NCBI GenBank assembly: GCA_016271365.2
Contig: CM057453.1
Location: forward strand, 1,090,885,001 to 1,090,949,000
Length of the DNA stretch: 64,000 bases
Source of the DNA: Neoceratodus forsteri
Lineage: Eukaryota; Chordata; Ceratodontiformes; Ceratodontidae
Direction: 5' to 3'
The translations under genes and the position numbers were made by a program. This document shows, piece by piece, positions 57,346 to 64,000 of this stretch; position 1 is the first letter of the stretch; each line of letters starts with the position of its first letter. The notes below the pieces were generated by a model. The model had not been told where the DNA came from. It saw nothing but the letters and a program-made list of their open reading frames with translations, and searched no databases.

Positions 57346-58899
57346 CTATTTAAAAATAAAATGCTTTGTTAAGTTTCCTTTCAGCAGGCATGAAAATCTC
57401 CTTGGTCTTTGCTTAAAGTAATAGCCAAGTCTCTCACTAATTTAACCTGTTTGCTGTCATTATCTCATTATACCTATTCTTTCCCCTTAGTCCCTATTAT
57501 TGTTCACAATCCATCAATGCCAACTCACGTTATTTACTCCTCAGTTACTCTTTTAAACTATATTTTTATAATCTCTTTCTGTCATTCTCAAAATAACAAT
57601 CCCCCGTGTCATGTAGCTCTCTCCACAATTCTTGTTTCCTTCAATATCTTACTATAGTTCTTTACTAATTCTTAGGACATAAACCATCCATATCTCTGCT
57701 AATTCAGTGTTTCGCTCACTGCACAGAAACTTTTTACATTTCAGAGCTTTGTTTTTCTCTTTTATTCTGTGTCCAGCGTCCCTCTAAAAAGTGGAGATAA
57801 AATTACAAACAACACTCCTCCTTGGGACTCTGATGAGGAGCAGCTTATCCTTAGAACTTCTAGAAACAAACATCTTTATTTTATTTTTTAAGCTTACATC
57901 ACTACGTGGCTGTAATCATGTTCTTCCTGATTTTGGCAATTTGCCAAGTGCACTCACCTGCGTGCTTTTAAAGCCACAAGAGTAGTGGGGAATGAAAATG
58001 GCAGAATGACATCCATACTCCTCCCCCCTCTAAAATATATACCAGTGCTCAAGATGAAAATGTTAACACTGCCCTCTCCTCATAGTCCAGTGTACCCATG
58101 CATATGTAGGTATACTGTCAGTTAATAGGAGGGCTGGAGATTCGTTCCCATCTTTGGCTACATGCCGATCAGGTTTTCTTCATTTTTAAATACTTAACTT
58201 TCAATGTCACACTATTAAAATCCTATTTAAACATCTCCTTTTTAAACAAAAATAAACAAGCATGTAATTACTTAAATTTAGTAACCCTAGACCAGAGTGC
58301 ACTAGCTTAAGGGAATTACCTGCTGAAAGAAAACTCATACTCTTTCAATATCATTCCATAATTCCCATATTTTTTTTCTCTTTTTACATACATAGATCAA
58401 TTACAGAAGGAATTGCCTGCTGAAAGAAAACTCACACTCTTTCAATATCATCATTCCATCACTTCTCATATGTTTCTTTCTTTTTACATATATAAATTAT
58501 AATATTCACCAAATACATATAATGTGCAATTTCCAAAATTAAATTGAGCTCTTTTGACAGGTCTATTTTAAGTCCATTTAATTCCTTCATTGTAGAAACC
58601 CCTCTGTGACTAGTACAGACATCAGCTTGGGGACTTTTCTTCAAAACTTGAGATCCTTCTGTAATTAAGGCAGATTTCAGTTTCAGGGTCCTTTTATTTC
58701 CAGTATAAGTTCTGGTCACAAGTTTCATTTAAACCAATTTTTGAGTTCAAGCAATCCATAGTATAGATACAAAAAACTCCCTTTTAAGGAGAAGATCATC
58801 CCATGTGGTGCAGCCCCCTGCCGGTTCCTCCACTAATTGCAAACCCCGAAACCTCAATGAGGCTGCTGTATGACCAATTTGGTTAAAGTGTTTTGCCAC

Positions 58900-59135
58900 T
58901 GATTAATTATGGTCTTTTAATAGTACAGTATATCACTTTTATGTTCACTTATATGCATCCTTAGTTCCCTTTTGGTTTTCCCTGAGTAGAGTTTATCACA
59001 TGAGCACCATGAAATGTGCACCACATGTTGTGATTTATGTGTTATATGCTGTTTAATAACAAACTTCCTGTTAGTATACAGATGGTCAAACTCTTGTTTT
59101 TTTAGATGTATTACTACACAGAAAGCACTGCCCAC
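58900..59135 (-). pseudogene. GIY-YIG endonuclease end of the minus-strand Penelope-like copy
   Basis: The frame contains H-V-V-H-I-S-W-C-S-C-D-K-L-Y-S-G-K-T-K-R-E-L-R and I-S-E-H-K, the Penelope version of the GIY-YIG core with its Cys pair. The second Tyr block is LYSGK here and LYVGK in the other copy. Confidence 0.78.
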
Positions 59136-59315
59136 AGGGAAAATTTCCTACTTTGAGAGGACCCAATAATAATTGCTTTCCTTGTGGTTTGGATACATGG
59201 TGCACTGTATGCACTAATCTGTCCCTTAAGGTTTTATTCATTTTAGATGTTATCAGAGGTCTTTCTATAAACCTCCTATTCTGTATTTCCCCTGCTGGTA
59301 AGATATATCAATTCT

Positions 59316-60431
59316 CTATAATGATTTTCTCAACTTTTTTACCCAAATGGCTATAGCCTGTTGAAATACTATTCTATTTTTTGTATCTGCCCCCTCTCTG
59401 GTTTGAAGTGTTCCTCCTTGTGGCATATCTGCCACTTCTATTATAGCCTTCTGTATGTTCTCATTTTTATAGCCCTTCCCCCTGAACCTGTCTATCATCC
59501 TTTCCACTTCTAGTTCATACTCATCTCTACTATTGTTCCTCCTTGCTCTTATAAACTGTGATTTCAGTATACTTTGCTTTAATTTAGGATCATGATAACT
59601 TTGGTAATGTAAAATTGTATTTCTATCAGTCTTTTTGCCATACAATTTTGTTTCCAACCTGTTATTCCCCTTATAAACCAACAGATCCAAGAATGCTATT
59701 TGATCCATACTTGCTTCCATCAAAAATGTTACATTTTGATTCCTGCTATCTTTAAATACCGTTTAAATCTATCCAGTTCTTCCCTTGTGCCTGTCCATAA
59801 TAGCAGTACATTGTCTATGAAATGTTTCCACCCCCTAATATTCTCCCTGAATGAGTTGACTCCATCATCCAATATATATGTTCTCTCATAATTCCACATA
59901 AATAAATTAGCATAGGAGGGAGCCATTGTACTACCCATAGCAGTACCTTGGATTTGTAGAAAAAATCCTTTTCAAAACAGAAATAGTTTTTATTCAAAAC
60001 CAAATCTGCCAATCCTAATAGAAACCCTGTCTCTGGAAATTGTACTTCCCTATTTCTCAATGCTACTTCCAGTGAGACTAGTCCCTCCTCATGGAGTATA
60101 CTAGTGTACAAATCTTTAGCATCCAAAGACACAAGCCATAAATCCTGAAAATTAGTATAAGTCTCATTGTTTTCAGAAATGAATTTTATAATACTCTATT
60201 CTAAATAATATTCTATAATATGGCTTCTGTCTTTGCTGTAAGTGTCCATGGCTCCCTATTTATAATTTCTCTCACTTGCTTCTCCACAACTTTTATATAT
60301 GTTTCTATTATATGTCTACCTCTTGGATGTGTAAAATCAGACTTAATTCCCAAAGTCTTCTTTAATGCCTGTTTCCTAGTTGGTGTTTCTTCTGGAAGAC
60401 TAGTTTTTCTGTCCAAGGCACCTAGCTTCAC
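59316..60431 (-). pseudogene. Penelope-type reverse transcriptase, broken, minus copy
   Basis: Frames in order: T-L-G-I-K-S-D-F-T-H-P near 60360, S-L-D-A-K-D-L-Y-T-S-I near 60130, T-M-A-P-S-Y-A-N-L-F near 59930-59900, then W-K-H-F-I-D-N-V-L-L-L-W near 59825-59790, and N-R-L-E-T-K-L-Y with S-Q-F-I-R-A-R-R downstream. The catalytic pair is I-D-N in place of I-D-D; the plus copy retains I-D-D. Frameshifts occur near 59960 and 59730. Confidence 0.83.
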
Positions 60432-60752
60432 CTGAGCTCTTTCCTTCTAGGATGCTTGAAAGGACAGAGCAAAGAACCTTACCAGAGCAAGAGAAAAGAT
60501 GAATACTTCTTTTGGCTACGCAGATTTACTGTGTGTTGTTATTTTTATTTTGTACTCACAGGGATTGTTACTGTTTGTTGCTAACATTTTATTGCTTTAT
60601 TTTTCTCTGATTCAAATTGTTGTTGCTGGGTATACCTTCTACTGTATTATTACAAGGTGTGCCTAACAGGTGTGTGCTAACAGATTACTGCTGTAATTGT
60701 CTAATTCAAATTGTCTTTGCAAGGTATATCTTCTGTTACTGTTTATTTTTCT

Positions 60753-61080
60753 CTATAGCAAAGTGTTTCTTACAGGGTATATCTTTTGTGAAATTATAAC
60801 AGGTGGTGCTTACATTTTTGTGACTTTTTATCATTAGATAAAGCAAAATTACTGTTTGCCACTATTTTATTTATTTATTTATTTATTTATTTTTTGCTTA
60901 AAAAGGTTTTTGTCTCAGAGATGTTATAGTCTCCTTCACACAGTAAAGAAGCTAATTGCTTTCCTCCCACAGTTCTTCCTGGGGATAAGGTGTGTATATG
61001 GGGGGGGTGGAACTGGCAAACTGTCAGTAACTTCCAACAGAAAGAAGGGTTAAAAGGTCAGGTTAGTTAATATCTTGGAG
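60753..61080. other. Spacer between repeated Penelope 5' segments, with (TTTA)n
   Basis: It contains a (TTTA)n run at 60865-60891 and a G-run at 61001-61008. No coding block. Confidence 0.5.
60865..60891. repeat. (TTTA)n microsatellite
   Basis: About six to seven TTTA units. Confidence 0.9.
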
Positions 61081-61431
61081 GTGGAAGACTAGGTTTGCTG
61101 GCCAAGGCACCTAGCTTCACCTGAGCGCTTTCCTTTTAGGTTACTTGAAATGACAGAGCAAAGAACCTTACCAGAGCAAGGGAAAGGATTAAGACTTCTT
61201 TCAGCTAGGCAGATTTACTGTGCGTTGTTATTTTTATTTTGTACTCACAGGGATTGTTACTGTTTGTTGCTAACATTTTATTACTTTGTTTTTCTCTTAT
61301 TCAAATTGTTGTTGCTGGGTATACCTTCTACTGCATTATTACAAGGTGTGCCTAACAGGTGTGTGCTAACAAATTACTGCTGTAATCTTCTGATTCAAAT
61401 TGTATATCTTCTGTTACTGCTTTATTTTGAC
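61081..61431 (-). repeat. Second copy of the Penelope 5' segment (direct repeat)
   Basis: It matches 60394-60752 in the same orientation with high identity (for example CAAGGCACCTAGCTTCACCT, AAGAACCTTACCAGAGCAAG) and one gap of about 9 bases near 61405. It ends within a few bases of where the plus-strand Penelope copy begins. Such repeated segments are typical of Penelope-like 'pseudo-LTRs'. Confidence 0.75.
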
Positions 61432-61436
61432 AGGAC

Positions 61437-64000
61437 CTTAATTTATTTATGTGGAATTATGAGAGACATATATATTGGATGAGGGAGTAAACCCATTCAG
61501 GGAGAATATTAGGGGGTGGAAATGTTTCATAGACGATGTACTGCTATTATGGACAGGCGCAAGGGAAGAACTGGATAGATTTAAACAGTATTTAGATAGC
61601 AAGAATCAAAATTTAACATTTTCAATGAAAACAAGTATGGATCAAATAGCATTCTTGGATCTGTTGGTTTATAAGGGTAATAACAGGTTGGAAACAAAAT
61701 TGCATCGCAAAGAGACTTATAGAAATACAATTTGACATTACCAGAGTTATCATGATCCTAAATTAAAGCAAAGTATACTGAAATCACAGTTTATAAGAGC
61801 AAGGAGGAAGAATAGTAGAAATGATGAGTATGAACTAGAAGTGGAAAGGATGATGGGCAGGTTCAGGGGGAAGGGCTATAAAAATGAGAACATACAGAAG
61901 GCTATAATAGAAGTGGCAGATATGCCACAAGGAGGAGCACTTCAAACCAGAGAGGGGACAGATATAAAAAATAGAATAGTATTTTCAACAGACTATAGCC
62001 ATTTGGGTAAAAAAGTTGAGAAAATCATTATAGAGAATTGATATGTCTTACAGGCAGGGGAAATAAAAAATAGGGGGTTTATAGAAAGACCTCTGACAAC
62101 ATCTAAAAAGAATAAAACCTTAAGGGACAGATTAGTGCATACAGTGCACCATGTATCCAAACCACAAGGAAAGCAATTATTATTGGGTCCTCTCAAGATA
62201 GGAAATTTTCCCTGTGGGCAGTGCTTTCAGTGTAGTAATACATCTACAAAACAAGAGTTTGAACATCTATATACTAATAGTTAGTTTGTTATTAAACAGC
62301 ATATAACATGTAAATCCCATCATGTGGTGTACATTTTAAGGTGCCCATGTGATAAACTCTACGTAGGAAAAATCAAAAGGGAACTAAGGGCTTGTATAAG
62401 TGAACATAAAAGCGATATACTATTAAAAGACCATAATTCGTCAGTGGCAAAACACTTTAACCAAATGGGTCATACAGCAGCCTCATTGAGGTTTTGGGGT
62501 TTGGAATTCATGGAGGAATCAGCAGGGGGCAGCACCACATGGGATGATCTTCTCCTTAAAAGGGAGTTTTTTGTATCTATACTATGGATTGCTTGAACTC
62601 AAGAATTGGTTTAAATGAAACTTGTGACTGGAACTTATACTGGAAATGAATGGACCCTGAAACCGAAATCTGCCTTAATTACAGAAGGATCTCAAGTTTT
62701 GAAGAAAAGTCCCCAAGCTGATGTCTGGACTAGTCACAGAGGGGTTTCTACAATGAAGGAATTAAATGGACTGAAAACGGACCTGTCAAAAGAGCTTAAT
62801 TTAATTTTGGAAATTGTACATTATATGTATTTGGTGAATATTATGATTTGTATATGTAAAAAAGGAAAAAAACATATGAGAAGTGATGGAATGATGATTG
62901 TGAAAGAGTGTGAGTTTTCTTTCAGCAGGCAATTCCTTCTGTAATTAATCTACGTATGTAAAAAGAGAAAAAAAAATGAGAATTATGGAATGATATTGAA
63001 AGAGTATGAGTTTTCTTTCAGCAGGTAATTCCCTTAAGCTAGTGCACTCTGGTCTGGGGTTACTAAATTTAAGTAATTACATGCGTGTTTATTTTTGTTT
63101 AAAAAGGAGATGTTTAAATAGGATTTTAATAGTGTGACATTGAAAGTTAAATGTTTAAAAACGAAAAAAACCTGATCAGCATGTAGCCAAGGATGAGGAA
63201 CAAATCTCCAGCCCTCCTATTAACTGACAGTATACCTGCATACGCATGGGTACACTGGACTATGAGGGGAGGGCAGTGTTAACATTTTCATCTTGAGCAC
63301 TGGTATATATTTTAGAGGGGGGAGGAGTATGGATGTCATTCTGATGTTTTCATCCCCCACTACTCTTGTGGCTTTAAAAGCACGCAAGTGAGTGCACTTG
63401 GCAAATTGCCAAAATCAGGAAGAACATGATTACAGCCGCGTAGTGATGTATGCATAAAAAATAAAATAAAGATGTTTGTTTCTAGAAGTTCTAAGGATAA
63501 GCTGCTCCTCATTAGAGTCTTAAGGATGAGTGTTGTTTGTAATTTTGTCTCCACTTTTCAGAGGGATGCTAGAAACAGAATAAAAGAGAAACGCGAAGCC
63601 CTGAAATGTAAAAAGTTTCTGTGCAGTGATCGAGACACTGAATTAGCAGCAGTATGGAGAGTTTATGCCCTAAGAATTAGTAAAGAACTGTAGTAAGATA
63701 TTAAAGGAAACAAGAATTGTGGAGAGAGCTACATGACATGGGGGATTGTTATTTTGAGAATGACAGAAAGAGATTATAAAAATATAGTTTAAAAGCGAAA
63801 CTGAGGAGTAAATAACGTGAGTTGGCATTGATGGATTGTGAACAATAATAGGGACTAAGGGGAAAGAATAGGTATAATGAGATAATGGCAGTGAACAGGT
63901 TAGGTTAGTGAGAGACTTGGCTATTACTTTAAGCAAAGATGAAGGAGATTTTCATGCCTGCTGAAAGGAAACTTAACAAAGCATTTTATTTTTAAATAGG
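61437..64000 (+). mobile_element. Penelope-like element, plus-strand copy, 5'-truncated, runs off the window
   Basis: It begins inside the reverse transcriptase at L-I-Y-L-C-G-I-M-R-type residues, retaining C-F-I-D-D-V-L-L-L-W near 61525-61555, then F-L-D-L-L-V-Y-K and N-R-L-E-T-K-L. The GIY-YIG part is at 62324-62596, followed by an ORF-like stretch (62615-62944) and the 3' region. It is the inverted counterpart of 57346-59911, by eye well over 90 percent identical. Stops and shifts are present. Confidence 0.85.
62324..62596 (+). pseudogene. GIY-YIG endonuclease of the plus-strand Penelope-like copy
   Basis: The frame reads V-V-Y-I-L-R-C-P-C-D-K-L-Y-V-G-K-I-K-R-E-L-R, I-S-E-H-K and V-A-K-H-F-N-Q-M-G-H, the complete GIY-YIG-type pattern with the C-P-C pair. 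The expected final G-L-N-E-like block is in another frame (near 62608-62630), implying a frameshift near 62570. Confidence 0.83.

Larger units (their letters stand above)
57346..60752 (-). mobile_element. Penelope-like element, minus-strand copy
   Basis: From the 5' side (about 60752) it holds an untranslated part shared with 61081-61431, a reverse transcriptase (60431-59316 in several frames), a GIY-YIG endonuclease end (59135-58900), a short downstream ORF-like stretch (58728-58459) and a long 3' region to 57346. Reverse transcriptase followed by GIY-YIG nuclease defines Penelope-like elements. Its 3' 2.56 kb is an inverted copy of 61437-64000. Frameshifts and stops make it inactive. Confidence 0.85.

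Noticed and set aside
1..64000. CRISPR arrays, bacterial operons, prophage
   Set aside because: No regular repeat-spacer array, no dense ORF packing and no ribosome-binding-site pattern. Splice sites and vertebrate repeats dominate.

Overview
This window looks like vertebrate nuclear DNA from a repeat-rich genome. It has no dense or operonic coding. Protein-coding signal comes in short exons with consensus splice sites, and most of the rest is old transposable elements: L1-like, CR1-like and L2/Rex1-like LINEs, a DIRS-type element, Penelope-like elements, several tRNA-headed SINEs, fold-back elements and microsatellites. The mixture of DIRS, Penelope, CR1, L2, L1 and CORE-SINE copies points to an amphibian or a lobe-finned or other early-branching fish. 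The species cannot be named from the sequence alone.

Layout. 1-9.9 kb: intergenic DNA with a 522-bp SINE flanked by a perfect 16-bp target-site duplication (2678-3231) and a decayed L1-like LINE (about 4390-7801, +). 9.9-24.15 kb (+): a gene of at least nine exons encoding a THAP domain joined to a Kolobok-type DDE transposase. The coding exons carry no stop or frameshift although the introns have collected CR1, SINE and LINE debris. 24.36-33.13 kb (-): a convergent three-exon gene for a stand-alone P2X7 'ballast'-type zinc-binding protein. Its splice sites and phases are kept, but a frameshifting deletion in exon 2 and an in-frame TGA in exon 3 break it. Its introns hold SINEs, a CR1 fragment, a fold-back element (30.43-30.85 kb) and microsatellites.

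33.2-48 kb: diverged direct repeats, an L2 3' end, a tRNA-like SINE head, a CR1 element with recognisable endonuclease and reverse transcriptase on the minus strand (37.1-40.05 kb), one unassigned 174-codon ORF, two further copies of the SINE seen at 2.7 kb, a CORE-SINE, and a DIRS fragment with RNase H-like and tyrosine-recombinase parts (44.95-45.96 kb, -). 46.1-56.8 kb: L2/Rex1-like LINE sequence, one copy of which is split by a nested, near full-length L1-like element (48560-54720) with its own target-site duplication. 57.3 kb to the window end: two Penelope-like copies head to head, forming an inverted repeat with arms of about 2.56 kb that runs off the right edge.

The main biological interest is the convergent pair at 9.9-33.1 kb. 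A multi-exon THAP/Kolobok transposase-like gene that still reads open lies tail to tail, about 210 bp apart, with a disabled ballast-domain gene. They may be two genes of one very large DNA transposon, or host-captured relics. No terminal inverted repeats could be assigned by eye.
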